Notes: generated by a model not told the origin, from the letters alone. Positions 38,452-52,578 are shown, numbered from the stretch's first letter. The stretch is 64,000 nt of DNA from Dermatemys mawii (GCA_007922305.1 ML677334.1:56098720-56162719); one strand, 5' to 3'. A program made the numbers and translations.

Positions 38452-41400
38452 TATTAGAGCATTCTTTGTATTATGCTAGCTATAAATGCTACATGAGATA
38501 AATAACTTACAAGAATATGGATATAATAATAATTAAATTAATGCTAATGTTCATTTGTGACTTCATTTTGAAAAGTTACACCAAAATTATCCTTGGACTA
38601 CAATCAAAGCACAATTTTATGTTTAAAATTTAAATGAATAAATGCCAACAATCAAAGATTTCTGAAGAAATATATAGTCACTGCTGTAGAATAAAGTCAC
38701 TGGATCTGCAAATACGACACTAAAGGAAAACCAGAGAATATTGCAAATACTCCAGTTGACGATACAAACTCCAATAGACTCCAAAGGGATTTCTGTGTGA
38801 ATGAGGACTACAAGAACTGGCCCTTAAATGTCTATACTGAGGGGAAATCCTCAGCGGAAGTCAATGGAGACATGAGTTTACACAAGCTGAGGTTCTGCCC
38901 CCAGGATTTCTCTCCCTCAAATTTCCCACCATTGTTACCCCAGCTATAGGAAAATGGGAGCGCTAGTATTGACAAGGCATCAAGCACACATTGGTGTCTC
39001 AAGCACTGTACCATATATCCTCGCTCAGATCAAGTCTAGATGATAGTTCTTAAACCACCAGCTACTAAGGGTTCCTGGTCTGTGCTAGAATGTCCACCAT
39101 TGCTCCTGTGTGTGCAGCAGAGCTAGTGGTCACATTGGTGGAAAATTTTAGAAAAATCCTAATGTAGACAATGTTTACTGAGTACAAGAATTGGTCTCCA
39201 TAACTGCAAGCAAAGAAGAATGAAGATTTCTTCCAAGTTGTTTATGGTAATGCCCACAAACATGTTTTGCTCTCATCAATGGCACAGAGCACAAACGTTT
39301 CATTAACACATGCTAACAAATGCCTTAGTGCTCCAATCTACATGCAAAAAACTGCAAGTCAGTGGCAGCCAATTTACCTTGAAGATGCCAGTATGTGAAG
39401 TTTGAACATATTAATAGTCTGCAACAAGGTTTAGACCAATTCAGTGATCTCAGACAGATGGGAATGTATATACTTACAAACACATCTGGCAGCATCACAT
39501 TTAGTTAAGGTTTCCTAAACCCCTCTATTATAAAAGACCTTTCTTTGTTCAATAGCTTATAAACCTTTGCTAAACAGCCATTCTGGCTGAAATTTTCCAT
39601 GCTTGGCATCTGCCCTGGGTTGTATTTTTTTTTTTTTTTTTAAAGTTTCTGCAAAATGGTTCAATTACTCCTTAGATTAGAATGAGGTTAGGGAAATCGA
39701 GCAGAGCAGTTACTCTCATGCTAAAGGAGTGTCTTATGCTTCCCTGAAAAAATCTGGCTGAATTATATACCTCAGTCCGAAAACAGCTATTTGCATATGC
39801 TCAGTAGAAGCTGGCAACAAAATTCAGTGAACATTCCATTCCCACTGAAAATGCTTCACTCCTACAGAGTTCCATGCTAAACACTATGAACAGTCAGTCT
39901 CTCTGTGTTCTCAATTCTTTTCTTTCAGGACCCAGGCAGTGAGGAGAAGGAGGAGAAGCAGCCTGAGTTCAATGGAGAAAAGTGAGGATTTGGAGATGGA
40001 GAAAGAAGGGATAAAAGAAGAGGAAAACAGGAAGCAAAGTAGAGGGGGCATTGTACAGAATAGGGGATGGGACAGCAACAAAGGGAGGGAAATGCAACAG
40101 AGACAGAAGGAGACAGATTCAAGGGATTTCTACAGGATAGGAGATGAAGGCCACAGGCTAGTGGGGACAGGAGCAGAAGTGTCTAACCACTAGAGAACAC
40201 TCCCCTTCAGAATATGGACTAGAATCCACGATGTCTGAGTCCCAATATTCCTGTGTTGTCCACTGGCAAGTGTTTATCTCACCCCTTCCAGTAGATAGCT
40301 GACACAGAGGACAATAGCCTACTACTACCAGTTAGCTCAAGGGACAGCCCACTCAAAGATTAGGAAATACCAAATTTATGGTTGTTCATGCAGCCTTAAT
40401 TCAGTCCTCATTTATATATGCATTATAATCTAATCTTTAATTATGTGATCACATACTGTATTTCTACATCAGCTCTGTCTCATTCAGTGCACAAGATGGA
40501 TAATAATACCACCTCAAATCAGGGGTGTATTTGAAGATAAATTCATCGATGCTTGTGAAAAACTCAGATACTATAGCCATAAAAAACCTGTGACTGAATA
40601 CACTGTTACATCGATTTAATTGTTTATTATACTTATTTCAGTGTCTATTTGTATGTGATCTCTGCAATATACAACATTCTGTTAAACATTCTCCATAAAA
40701 TTTATGATATATTGTATCTTTTCTGCATACTTAAAATATGCATTATGTAATGCATCATATGACATATTGATACTGATAATAAGCAAAGATATTTATCACT
40801 CTATAACTGTTGTTCCCTATCGCTATCAGTCACCATTCTTGGGGCTGGCTCCTACTACAAGAATAGTGGAAATTTCCATAGCTTAAAGTTTCAAAACTAC
40901 AGACTTAACAATTCCTGAAATGCAGCTGCAGGAACCCTTAGCACTCCCAATCTTTAGCCCTTTCTGAGCAAAACATGGATAACATGCCATTAGGAAATTT
41001 CGAGGGCAGGTGAGCATGGACATGAAAAAGCGTGTGTGTGTTTTGAAAATCTAAGCTTAAATTTGTGACTTGCAATGATGTAGGAAAAATACAAAGACAT
41101 GTTAACACAGCGAAGAGCAGGCAGAATCAAAGATAAAATGTGTCTCCAATCACCTGGAGAAGAGCTCTGGGTAAGCTCAAAAGCTTGTCTCCTGGCAACA
41201 GAAGAAGATGATCCAAGAAAAAATATCCCCTCACCCACCTTGTCCCTTCATTCAGTGGCAGTAGAATGCATAATTTTAAATTCAAAACGGGCCAAAATCT
41301 TATACTGTTTAACAAACAGTTGAGACTGTCCAGCCACAAAATAATTAGGAGACAGAAGAGTTAGGACACCCAAAATTTCTTTAATACTGATAAACCAAAC

Positions 41401-43625
41401 ATTTTAAGTCTTGTGTTAAGTCTGATTCTAAGCAACACTGCTCTTGCAAGGAGTATACAGTGCACTTATGTGGCTGTCCTTAAACTCTCCTGTATAAAAC
41501 TTAACTGGAGATTTGTTGCAGAAGCAGACCGACCAGCAAGCCTAATGAAGAGCAGCAACAAGAGATGCAAGTCAGACAACCTTTTAGACATGGTTGTCTT
41601 GGAGATAACAGAACCTACTGTATTGGTTACAAAAGAAACAAAAAGCTGGGTGCACTTTCTAAAGCTTTTAGTCTACTCCCTTTCATGTTGATTTTGCGGA
41701 GAAGGGCTAAGAATGGTATGCAAAGAATGCTGGCAGAATGACTAACTGATTAAGGTTGAATTCTAGCACTAGCTTTGAATGGCACTTGGGATGGGTTCAC
41801 AGCACCATTTTATCCTCCAGGAATGTAGTATTATATTTCTATTTGGTGGTCAATTGACAGAGATTGAAGATGGCTCACTTGGGAGTTTAACACCGCAGAA
41901 GTGTTAAACCTGCCATGTAAGAAATTTAAGTTCACAAGTTGAAAAAGAAGTCCCATCAGCTTTGTAATGCCCACATTAGTATCCCATAACATAAGTTTTC
42001 TGAATGGGGGATTTTAATTGCAATTAGCCTCTCATGAATCTGAGTGATTAGTAATTGCATATAAATTGATAAACTTTTAAACATGATTATGAAAAGCCCA
42101 AACAACCAAAAAGTGTACAGTCTGTGACCCAGACTGAGAAATAAAAGAGGCAATGTCTAGCAGCTTGTCTAAAGGGATTCACACAGTACTTTTAGAACCA
42201 AACTGTGAACTATTTCCACTTGATTGGAAAGCTGTTCTGACAGATTCCTTCAAGCAGCTGGAAGCAATTCAGATATCCAACCTCTGTTTATGTGTGTGTG
42301 TGTGTGTGATACAGTGGCCACCATTGCAAATTAGCTTTTGCCAACAAGTAAAGCACACTGTATCTAAGCGACCAGTTTCCCCCATGCATAGAATAGGAAA
42401 GACCTGTGATATTTGTGTATTAACTATTATTGGCAAATGGCAACCATTTTCTTATTTGATATCTCTGATTTATTTTTTAAAAAGTGGGTATTACTGCTTC
42501 ACCATATCAGTAAAAATATCAAAGTATCAAATTTTACAAATCCCCCTCATTTTTTGAGTAAGACAAAGGATGAAAAAATTCAGCTCCCAGGGAATTTTTA
42601 AATCAAATTACAGTGGAAGGAACACAGATTCTGCAGTTCTAACTATTGAGTTGCTACCACAACTCCATGATCCAGTAACTTCTCTACTGAACTGTTCAAT
42701 TAATTAGCATATAGCACCTTTAAATATCTGATTCATCCCATACAAGTAACTGTACTGCACCTTTCAATTGCTAGGAAGAACTACAGCAATAAAATAGCAT
42801 TCAGTTTAAGAGGATCCCTCCTGGGAGTTTCTACCAAGTGCACTCTGGATAAGGACTGTTTCTATTTTTTCCATCATTTTTCTTGATAATCTAATTCAAA
42901 ACTATGTCTTATTGAGTATAACTGCCTTATATTAAAAAAGTTAAAATTGAACTAAGGCACTATCACCATCCATGTTGTTATTTCTTTTAAACAAACAAAG
43001 GGGCTAAAAATCACAGTACTACCATGGCAACAGTGATCATTTAATATCAGTATCTTCAGGTACACACTGCCATCCTGTCTTTAGTACTAGCATGAAGTCC
43101 CAATATTGTTGGCTGGTGGGTCGCTTCCATGACATCTGCCTGAAGACATGTGCTACGAGGATGTTGATAGGTTGACTACCTACTCCCGTATCTGAACCTC
43201 TCGCACGACAGACTTGCTATTGTTTTAGCACTGCTGTAAAGAGGTGCTATTAGAGTTGTACTTATTTCTGATAAAGAGGATTTGGATTCTACTCCTGTAC
43301 CGGGGAGAGAGAGAGAGAGAGTGTGTATTTGTAAATGCCATAATTTTAGGAGTTACTGATTTTTTGTTCATTCATTCTAAAATTCTGTATCTACACTATT
43401 TTTGGCTCAATACAGCCACATTCAGTTCTGATTAATGTAGGATTGGGGAACATGAGATGATCTAAGAAAAACAATTGCTCACTGGAAATACTCCTCATCA
43501 TAGTCTCTTTCTTCACGCTACCTCCCTCTTCATCTTACAGTAGATTGTTTCACGACTGAAGAGGAAGAGTCTAGCAATACACACATTATTAACTTTAGAG
43601 AGAGTTTTTGTCTAGCTACTCCTTG
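38452..43625. other. Intron 2 stretch without recognised genes
   Basis: About 5 kb of largely unique AT-rich sequence. It includes a T-run at 39628-39642, a purine-rich block at about 39930-40120 on the plus strand, a MIR-like scrap at 40150-40260 (accactagagaacactcccc), a (TG)n run at 42291-42308, and a (GA)n to (GT)n run at 43307-43326. None of the ORFs resembles a known protein. Confidence 0.5.
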
Positions 43626-43887
43626 TGTTCACAGACTCATAGACTAAGGCCAGAAGGGGCCTATGTGATCATCTACATCACTTCCTGCACAATGCAAACC
43701 ACAGAACTTCATCCACCCACTCCTGTAATAGACTCATAATATCGGCCTGAGTTACTTAAGTCTTTAAATCATGATTTGAGGACTTCAAGTTACAGAGAAT
43801 CCATTACTCTAGTTTAAACCTGTAAGTTACCTATGCTGAAGAGGAAGGCAAACCTCCCCACCCCACCAGGGTCTCTGCCAATCGGAC

Positions 43888-43933
43888 CTGAGCCCTCCTC
43901 ATCTAGTATCCTGAGCCCTCCTCATCTAGTATC
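43888..43933. repeat. Perfect 2 x 23-bp tandem duplication
   Basis: The unit beginning ctgagccctcctcatctagt and ending atc occurs at 43888-43910 and again at 43911-43933 without mismatch, inside the CR1 3' region. Being perfect in an otherwise decayed LINE, it looks recent. Confidence 0.9.
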
Positions 43934-44869
43934 TCATCTTCAGCTGTTGGGGATATTTACAGCTAGCAGTTGCATATAGGCCACATACTGTTGTGGGCTG
44001 TCCCTCCACAAAATCTTACCAAGCTCAGTCTTGAAGCCAGTTAGTCTTTTTGTCTCCACCATTCCCCACCAGAAACGCTGTTCCAGAACTTCACTTCTCT
44101 GATAGTTAGAAACCTTTATCTAATTTCAAACCTAATATTGTTGATGGAACTGTTTATATCCATTTTGTCTTAGGTCAACACTGGCACTTAACTTTAACTC
44201 TGCTCTCCATAAATACATCAGAGGGATAAATACCATGGAGGGAGCAATCACATCTCCCCTCAGTCTTCATTTGGTTAGGTTAAACAAACCAAGCCCCTTG
44301 AATCTGCTCTCAAAAAGGTGGGTTCTCCATTTTTCATCCTGGTAGCCCTTCTTTGAATCTGTTCCAGTGTGAATTCATCTCTCTTAAAATGTAGGAGATC
44401 AGAACTGCACACAGTATTCCAGATGAAGTCTCACCAGTGCCTCGTATAATGGTACTAACACTTCCATATCTGTATTGGAAATATGCATCCTAGAATTGCA
44501 TTAGCCTTTTTTACAGTCACATCACATTGGCAATGCAGTCTTCCTATGATCAATACATACACTCAGGTCTTTCTACTCGTCTGTCACTTTCAACTGATAC
44601 ATCCCCAGTTTACAGCAAAAATGCTTGTTAGTCCCTAGGTGCGTGACCTTGCACTTTGCACTATTAAATTTCATCGTATTTCTATTATTCTAGTTTTCAA
44701 GGTTGTCCAGATCTTCTTGTATGATATTCCGGTCTTCCTTCATATCGGCAATACCTCCCAACTTCATGTACTCCACAAATTTTATTACCATACTTCCATC
44801 TTTTGTGCCAAGGTTATCAATGAAATATTAAATAAGATTGGTCCCATGATCAATCCCTGAGGAAAGGGA

Positions 44870-45866
44870 CTCCTGGGGGAATTGTGTGCCAAAAAATTAA
44901 AAATTTTGCACACAATATTTTAAAAATCTGCATATTTTATGCATTAAAGTAACACAATGTAATCACGCTAGTTTTCAGTTATTTTGGTAATTTATTTCAA
45001 AATACCTGTAACAATACAGACAACAAAAAAAATTCAGAAAATGTTTAATAAATAGATTCCTTGTTAGGAATATTAATACAGAACTGAGTAATAATTCATT
45101 TAAACTACAATACTGAAACACACTTCCTGCGCCCCTCAGAAGCAGTGCAAAGGTTTGAGGGAATCAGGGGTAATGGAAGAACTGTGGAAAAGGGAAGTAA
45201 TTGTTGAGAAGGAGCCTGGGTGTGAACTTGGAGGGAAGTATGAAACAGTTTTGTTAGGAAATTGAGGAACCATCCCCATTCAGACCCTGACTGACTTGTA
45301 GCCTTTCCCATTCAGTCAGCTACATTGGCCCTGCCCTCATCTGTCCCTGTACCTCCCACCCCAATCCCCATGTGCCCTTGCATCCCCACTCAGCAACTCC
45401 TCCCCACATCCCCATGTGTCCCTGCATTTCCTTCAACCACCCCTCCCTCCCATCTCTATGTGGCTCTGTGCTCCCAACCCCCTGTCCCCATGTGTCATTG
45501 CACCCTCACTCCCACTCAGCCCCTGGCTCAGTACTGTCAAGTCACCCCTCTAGCTCCTGTGCCTCCATTCCAGTCTGTCTCCCCACACTAGCCCTTTCTG
45601 AACCCCAGTCTAGGTACCCCCCCCACCCCCGTGCCCATCGCAGCAACCCTGTATGTCCATCTCCTCCATATCCCATGCCACTTCACCTGGCCTCCCTTTG
45701 CACAGCTGGCTGAACCGCTTGCCCTTTCTTTTGGTGCCACAGCATCCCCAGGTGGGTAAAACATGTAATTGCAGTGCCTCCCCAGAAGAATGTATTTTCT
45801 GATGGTGTTGGAAATCTGTGAGAGACATGAATTTTGCATGTATGTAGTGGCACAGAATTCCCCTGT
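44870..45866. mobile_element. hAT-like element, about 1 kb, inserted in CR1
   Basis: The termini ctcctgggggaattgtgtgc and gcacagaattcccctg are inverse. The CR1 text on either side rejoins as ccctgaggaa and ctggtaacttccctccagcc. The left part is AT-rich (44880-45100), the right part C-rich (45290-45720), as in the copy at 27775-28290. An approximate TSD aagggact/gtggcact is possible. The ORFs at 45325-45713 lie in the C-rich part and are not genes. Confidence 0.75.
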
Positions 45867-47070
45867 GTGGCACTGGTAACTTCCCTCCAGCCTGATAATT
45901 CACCTTTCAGTATGTAGTTTCCCCTTAAGCCAATTCCTCATCCTCCTTTCAATTCTTATATTAATCCCCATCTTCTCCAATTTAACTAATAATTTCTCAT
46001 GTAGAACTGTATCAAATGCTTTACTGAAACCTGGATAGATTAGATCTATGCATTTTCTTTGTCTAAAAACATCAGTTATCTTTTCAAAAAAGAGCTCTGG
46101 CTGGTCTGACACGATTGACCTTTTGCAAAAACATGTCACTTTTTATCCCAATTACCATCTACCTCTATGCCCTTAACTACTTTCTTTTCAAAATTTGTTC
46201 CAAGGTCTTGCATACAACTGAGGTCAAACTAACGGGCCGGAAGTTTCTGGAATAACTATTTTCTCTTTCTTTAAAATAGGCAATATATTAGTAGGACTTA
46301 AATTCACATTGAGTATTTCCCAGAAGTTTGGGGTGTCAGCTCCATGGGGAGCTCTAGGGCTCCCGCAGGTTTGGAAATATTTACTGGAACTCTGCTCTGG
46401 ACAGCTCTGCTGAATTTAAGCCCTGTATATTAGCAATTCTCCAGTCATAAGATATGACTCCTGAGTTTACAGATTCATTAAAGATCCTTGCTATTGGACC
46501 TGCAAGTCCCTTTAATATTCTTAGATGGAGACTTTTCTGGGTCCTCTGATTTAGCTGTTTGAGTTCGACTACTACCTGTGGTGGTGTTAGCAGTAGTAGT
46601 AGAAGATGTGGTAATTTCTACTTCCATACCCTCATTTCTGTTAGCTACCCTGCTGCTACCCCTATGCTCTTCATTACCTTTCTTAAACACTGACAAAGTA
46701 TTTGCTTAGGTGTTGGGTCATGCCTAGATTATCTTCAGTCTGCACCTGATCCTCAGTGCTTAGCTGTCCTACTTCTTCATTCCTTGTTTTCTTGTTATTT
46801 GTGTGGCTACTGAATCTTTTACTGTTGGTTTTAATTCCCTCTGCAAGGTCCAACTCTGCCAGGCTTTTGGCAGCTTTCACTTTTTCCCTACACTTTCTGA
46901 CCACCAAGGGGTAGCTTTCCTTGCTGATCCATCCCATCTTCCATTCCTTGTAAGCTTCCTGCTTTTTCATAATAATCTGTTGGAGATGCTTGCTCATCCA
47001 TTTTGATCTGCAACCCTTCCATATTCTGTTCTGACTGGTTTTAGGATAGATGAAGAGGTGGCCCTTCAAT

Positions 47071-48673
47071 AAAGGATGTTTCAGTATATTAATGAAGACT
47101 AGAATCTTTTATTATTTTCATTTACATTGATATGCTCTTCAAGTGAATATATCTGAACCAGCTAAGAGATTTCAGAAGCAATAAAGACAGGGACAGAAAG
47201 CTTAGGTCAGGTTGTACCTGGTTGTGCGATCAGATGAGGTGAGATGCAGAGCTTTGTGGGATCAGTTACTACCAATCCTCACAGGTTTAAAAATCAGATT
47301 TGCCTCAGCTGTAAGACGCTGTTAAGACCAGAGAGCTTGGTCAGGATTTTTGCTACCAAACAGAATTGAGGAAAAGGCATACAGTGCTACTTAAAGTAAC
47401 TGGTGGCTGAGGGCTCAATACCTTTGAAAAGTTAGGCCACTTAGACCCCTACATATGAATTTAAGAACCTCACTACAGGCAGCCAGTTTTTTAAATCTTG
47501 GTCCAAATTTCTTGATTGTGGATTCCGTCTCCAGGATGGGTACATCTGCAATTACTATACTACTACAGATCCGGAAATCTTTTCCTCAGTGTAAAGCATA
47601 CCTAGACTGTGGTGGTGGTTGCTTCTATGTGCTTTTTTATGTGGAGGTGGCTATAGAGATCACAAATATTACTGTAGCCATACAGCCTGGAACGTACAGC
47701 CTGATTCTTATTTAAACTGGTTAACTCTGACAAATCCTACTTGCTGGATTTCAGTGTCCTAGATCTGGTGTTGAGTCAAACCAAGTCTACCAGAATCCCA
47801 GTTGTCTCTTGGATTCTAGCCAAGTAACTGGGAAGTTTAGAATGAACACTTGTGACTCCAGGCCTCTGATGATGGTACCGATTGAAGCTTGGATTCCTTC
47901 TAAAGTGCAGTCCTTGATCAGCAAATCATCCGGGTAGGGAAAATATTCACTTCCATTCTGTGTGTATTACATTGAAGGATTTCCGCAATGCCAGCCTGAA
48001 CACTGTGAACTGGCAAACATAAGATGCGTCTTGTGGAAGAGATGTATCCCAGGATGAGTGCAGTGTCTCAGTATATCACCTTCCTCTAGCAGAGGTAGAA
48101 TTGCACTTGCACACCTCATTTTAAATTCTTTTCGCAATGAGCAAGTTGATGAAATCTGAAATACAGATGGGACAAATGTTTTTGTACCTTAAAGCATACT
48201 TCAGGGGGCAATTTAGGAGGCTCAGGCCACATCTGTAGTAGATGACTCTGATCTTGTTCCCACAGAGAGATCTTCTGAGATGGATATTAGGGCATTTCAC
48301 AGAAACATAATGTGTAGACTCTTGCTGCGAAGCTTCGGAGAACTAAATAATCAATTTGTGTCTTCCCTTTTTCATGTATCAACATCAACAATAAAGACTG
48401 AACTCAGAAAATAGATAACCATTATGTTGATGATTCTTGAGGTCAACAAAATATAAAATACTATTCCTCAGTTCTTCTGAATTTGCAGAAATAAAAATGT
48501 ATTTTGTCAATAAACTAATTAAATATTTGAAATACAGATAGCAGTAATATGCATACTACAATGATATTTTTATAGTCACTTTTCAGATCCATTTCACACT
48601 TTGATAAGCAGGAGCAGAGGCAGTAGGATTTAAAATATACATTCTCTTTCAGATAAAAATTCTTCCTTTAACG
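47071..48673. other. Intron 2 stretch without recognised genes
   Basis: 47100-48120 has more even base composition than its surroundings and reads like an old interspersed element (for example ccttgatcagcaaatcatcc at 47911-47930). No domain can be identified in any frame. The rest is AT-rich. Confidence 0.4.
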
Positions 48674-49545
48674 CAGTGGTTTTCAAACTTTTTTTCTGGC
48701 AACCCAGTTGAAGAAAATTGTTGATGCCCATGTCCCAGCGGAGCTGGAGTTGAGGAGTTTGAGGTGTTGGATGGGCTCAGGACTGGGGCAGAGCCTTGGT
48801 GTCAGGGGTGAAGGCTATGGGATGGAGCCAGGAATTAGAGGTTCAGAGTGTGGGAGGGGGCTCTGTGCTGGGGAAGGGTGTTGGGGTGCGGGAGGGAATC
48901 AGGGCTCTGAGCTGGGGGAGAAGGCTCTGGGGTAGGGCAGGTGATGAGGAATTTGGGGTTTGGAGCGGCCTCTGCGTTTGGGTGAGGGCCCGGGGCTGTG
49001 GCAGGAGGTTGGGGTGTGGGAAGGGGTCAGGGCCCTGGGGTGGGGCCAGGGATGAGGGGTTTGGGGTGCAGGAATGGGCTCTGGGTTGGGGGCGGGGGAG
49101 ATCAGGGCTTGGACAGGGGGTTTGGATGTGGGCTTACCTCAGGTGGCTCCCAGTCAGCAGCACAGCGGGCATGCAGCAGCAGGCTTCCTGCCTGCCCTGG
49201 CACTGCAGACTGTGCTCTGCCCCGCAAGCGGCCAGAGGCAGGTCCAGCTCCTAGGCAGAGGTGTGCGTTGGTTCACGGCCAATGGGAGCGTGGAGCCGGT
49301 GCTCAGGGCAGAGGCAGTCTGTGGAGCTCCATGGGCCCCCTGCCTAGGAACTGGACCTGCTGCTGGTCACTTCCGAGGCCTAGCGTGGTGTCTGAACAGG
49401 TAGGGACTAGTCTGCCTTATCCGGGAAGCATCCCTGATGGGACTTTTAATAACCCAGTCAGTGGTGCGGACCGAGTTCCCGCGACCCAGTCCCTTCCATT
49501 CTGTGACCCTGAAATGGGTCGCGACCCACAGTTTGAAAACCAATG
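48674..49545. mobile_element. Non-autonomous hAT element, 872 bp (cagtggttttcaaac family)
   Basis: TIRs cagtggttttcaaac (48674-48688) and gtttgaaaaccaatg (49531-49545) have one mismatch. The flanks ctttaacg (48666-48673) and ctttcatg (49546-49553) match at 6 of 8, an aged hAT TSD. The interior is strongly G-rich on the plus strand (48770-49130). The 201-codon frame 48998-49603 runs past the element end and is a by-product of composition. Confidence 0.85.
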
Positions 49546-52500
49546 CTTTCATGTATGCTTGCCATGCAGTTTATCCCTTTTTTTGGAGAATATCTTCAAA
49601 TAATTGCTCAAAATGAGCCCATGTGAAGTTGCAACAAAATGTCAGATCAATCCATGAAAATCTGGTTAAACAAGTAGAGATTATCAATATTTAAATTTGC
49701 TTATTACAGTATTGCAATATTTCCATGCAAAAACTCTTCAAGAAAACGTGCAGAATTTTAAAACCCTCCTGTATTGTTCCTTCTACCAATGCCAAAACAA
49801 TAAAAAAAAATATTCTGATCCTTCCTTATGCCCCCAGAAACGCCAAAATTTTAATCCTGATTTTTCATACAGTCCATCAAGGATATTATCAGGAATTAGA
49901 ATTTCTCTCTCTCTATTTGTAGTCAGGTGACTCAGAATAGTTGGTATTCATCTAGCATTTGCTGAATTGTGCCAGTGTACTAATGTCAAACTTGAGAGAG
50001 TCTATAAAACCTAATTTCATCATCACTGTTACTCCATTTTGTGATCTTCAAGTTACCTAAATATTTATCATTTTTCTTTGCAGTTTGAAATCTATGTTAT
50101 TTTTTTAGAATTTACAGGAATGCCCAGTTTCCAAAGGCCTTTACTTGTAGAATTCTTTTGTGTGTGAGGATGAGCTATATGGAATGCCTAATTCTCAAGT
50201 TATTAGCCCACCTACCAGGCTTCAGTAAAACCAAAACAAGCTTATTTAAGAAAAACAAAAACAAAACGTGATATAATTATAACAACTAGAATCAAGAAGG
50301 TTCCCCCCCCGCCCTACTTTCTGTTTTCATAGAACAGAATGAAACGCTACGAATGTATTAACATTTAGATTAGCAGACTCTGCGTGCTCTCCGTAACAAC
50401 AGTAATTGGTTGGCCAATTTACAGAATCTTATCAAGACTAGTGAGTAAAATAAATTATTTGCAACCTTACACCTTGAGGCTTTTATTACACTAAATGGAA
50501 CAGGCCTTCCTCTTTTTTTTTTCTCTCTCCTTTTTAACAGAAGCCACTACTTTCCATTAAAACGTTTTATGGGAATTCCAATCTTTAGTCAGTTTGCAGT
50601 GATGCTTTATATAGTCTATGGATAAAATTCCAAAGCCAGCTAGCATTTATCCTGCCAAAATTCTCTTGGGGAATTTGAGGTTCAAAGTTCTGCTCCAACA
50701 CCCCTCTGACATATTTCTTTCCCATGACATTTGAAATTTCCAGATTAAAGCCAAACCTCTAAAGTGTTTTCAAAATCAAGAGATACCTAACAGATCAATA
50801 TGAAATTGCTAGAATAAAGGGAGAAGCGAAAGGATGAAGAAAAGAAATGGGCTGGTATGGGCGAGAGTATATAACGTTAAATAATGTATGCAAAAATAAT
50901 AATGACCTGATCCTTCAACACTTACTCATACAAGTGGTTGTGTTGAGAGGTCTTGTATGACTAAAGCCTGGAGCATTGAGTAGTCAGGCCCTGATTCAGC
51001 AAACTGCTTGAGTATGTCCTCACTTTAAGAGAAATCCCCAGTGAAGTCAATGGAACCACTTATATGCTTCAAATTAGGTATATGATTAAAAATTAAGGTT
51101 ATAATTATCTCTGTATCTTGATGTTAATTGGAGGAGCCAGATTTTACTCCACTCTTAAAAATGTCTACAATGGAAGAGTATATGTTGGCTGTCTTCTGCT
51201 ATTAGAAGAGAGACAGGAACCAGCAGGTCAGGGTTTGATGGGAGATAAGAGTTTTCAGTAACTGACCTTACTCAATGCATCCATATCTTGATATTAAATC
51301 CAAGATGGCAACGCTGTTATGCAGTTCATCTTTACCTTATGCTTATAGCTCAGTTCCACATAGGGAGAAAAATAAGGAAAAGCTTTCTTCTCAACCTTCT
51401 GTATTCTATTGTTCTTTCCCCTGCTTCAGACAATTATTCCACTGTGCAGAAGAAGAGAAAGGCTGGAAAGTGCAAAGGCACCTGTATCCCCACTCTGGGA
51501 TTCTGTTTCAGCAAAAGCAGAGGGACGCTAACTAGGCTCATACAGTGTCAGATTCACTCTATTTCCACTGACACGCTGGGAAGGCTTCATTGTGGAGAAG
51601 AATAGACATTACAATGCTGCAAGGAGATTTTTGCAAAGTTCTTGTCAATGAGTATGGGACAGTATGTAGGGAGGTGGGGGAGCCAGGCACAATGGAACTC
51701 CTGGGATTCAGCCATTTAAAACCAAATGTAAACCAGCTTCATACAATTTTTTAAAATTACTGTATAAGGCAACATCAGAAAAGCAGTTAAAATGGACATG
51801 GCCGTTTGTCACCTCATTACATTTTTCTAGGACATAATAAAAATTACAAACTACATTGTCCCACGCAAAATTATTGTTAGTTAAACCACATTCACATGAA
51901 CAGAAGCAAGAGGACTGCAATTCCTGTAACCAGCACTCAAGTATTTTACACACCTATAATTTTTGATACTCTTATCTAAAATTATTAATCATGGTTCAAA
52001 GCTAATAAATTCAAATAAAACCATACATTTACAAGGAAATATTTGTTTCCCAAATACGGTGTTTACACATCAATTTTGGTAGCAGCTTCTTTTCATGTAG
52101 AGACAAAGATAAGTACACTTCACATAAAAGAGATCTGGTTGCCAGAGCTCTTATTAAGTAGACTCACAACAATCTGAGTTTGCACAGCAGAAGCATTTAA
52201 AAGTTTGACAGAGATGAATCATTCATTTTGTAATCCATTTTTAGAACTTTAAACTATATACACTACTGCTAAGCTAATACTTATTCCAAGCTGAGTAAAA
52301 TTTCTACCCAAAATAAAAGTCGAGAATATCAAGGCTCCTGAAGAATTGTGATTACAGAAGACTGCATCTGTAACTGGTACTGCATATTTAACTTTCCTTT
52401 TGGAGAGCACAATAGGAGACTGCAGTACTGATTTTTCACGCAAATATATACCTGTAAAAGTGAAAGTTTTCTTTGGCCCTGATCCTGCAAAGGGTTATAA

Positions 52501-52578
52501 ACATGCTTAACTTTACAGGCATTGAGTTCAACAGGACTATTCATTTGCATCAATATTTTCAGGATTGGTGCCTTAGAT
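49546..52578. other. Intron 2 stretch without recognised genes
   Basis: AT-rich. The blocks 50990-51070 (ggccctgattcagcaaactg, agtcaatggaaccac) and 52477-52550 (ggccctgatcctgcaaaggg) are two copies of a short widespread reptile repeat. Nothing coding. Confidence 0.5.

Larger units (their letters stand above)
43631..47070 (-). mobile_element. CR1 LINE on the minus strand, split by a hAT insertion
   Basis: Sense with respect to CDH2. From the 5' side (47070) it reads WKGCRSKWMSKHLQQ, then KKQEAYKEWKMGWISKESY and KCREKVKAAKSLAELDLAEG (endonuclease-RT linker). Around 46040-45905 it reads IDLIYPGFSKAFDTVLHEKL, then LVKLEKMGINIRI and RNWLKGKLHTER (RT palm). The second half (44869-43631) is the C-terminal and 3' region, ending in the inverse of acagactcatagact, the CR1-type atgaatctgt 3' end. 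A 23-bp tandem duplication lies at 43888-43933. Interrupted at 44870-45866. Confidence 0.88.

Noticed and set aside
45325..45713. Proline-rich plus-strand ORFs of 88 and 113 codons
   Set aside because: C-rich half of the 44870-45866 transposable element.
47885..48120. Possible LTR or LINE coding remnant
   Set aside because: Reads like an old dispersed element, but translation on both strands shows no RT, gag or transposase motif.
48998..49603. 201-codon plus-strand ORF
   Set aside because: It begins inside the G-rich hAT element and runs out past its right TIR; residues are Gly/Trp/Arg-rich by composition and resemble no family.
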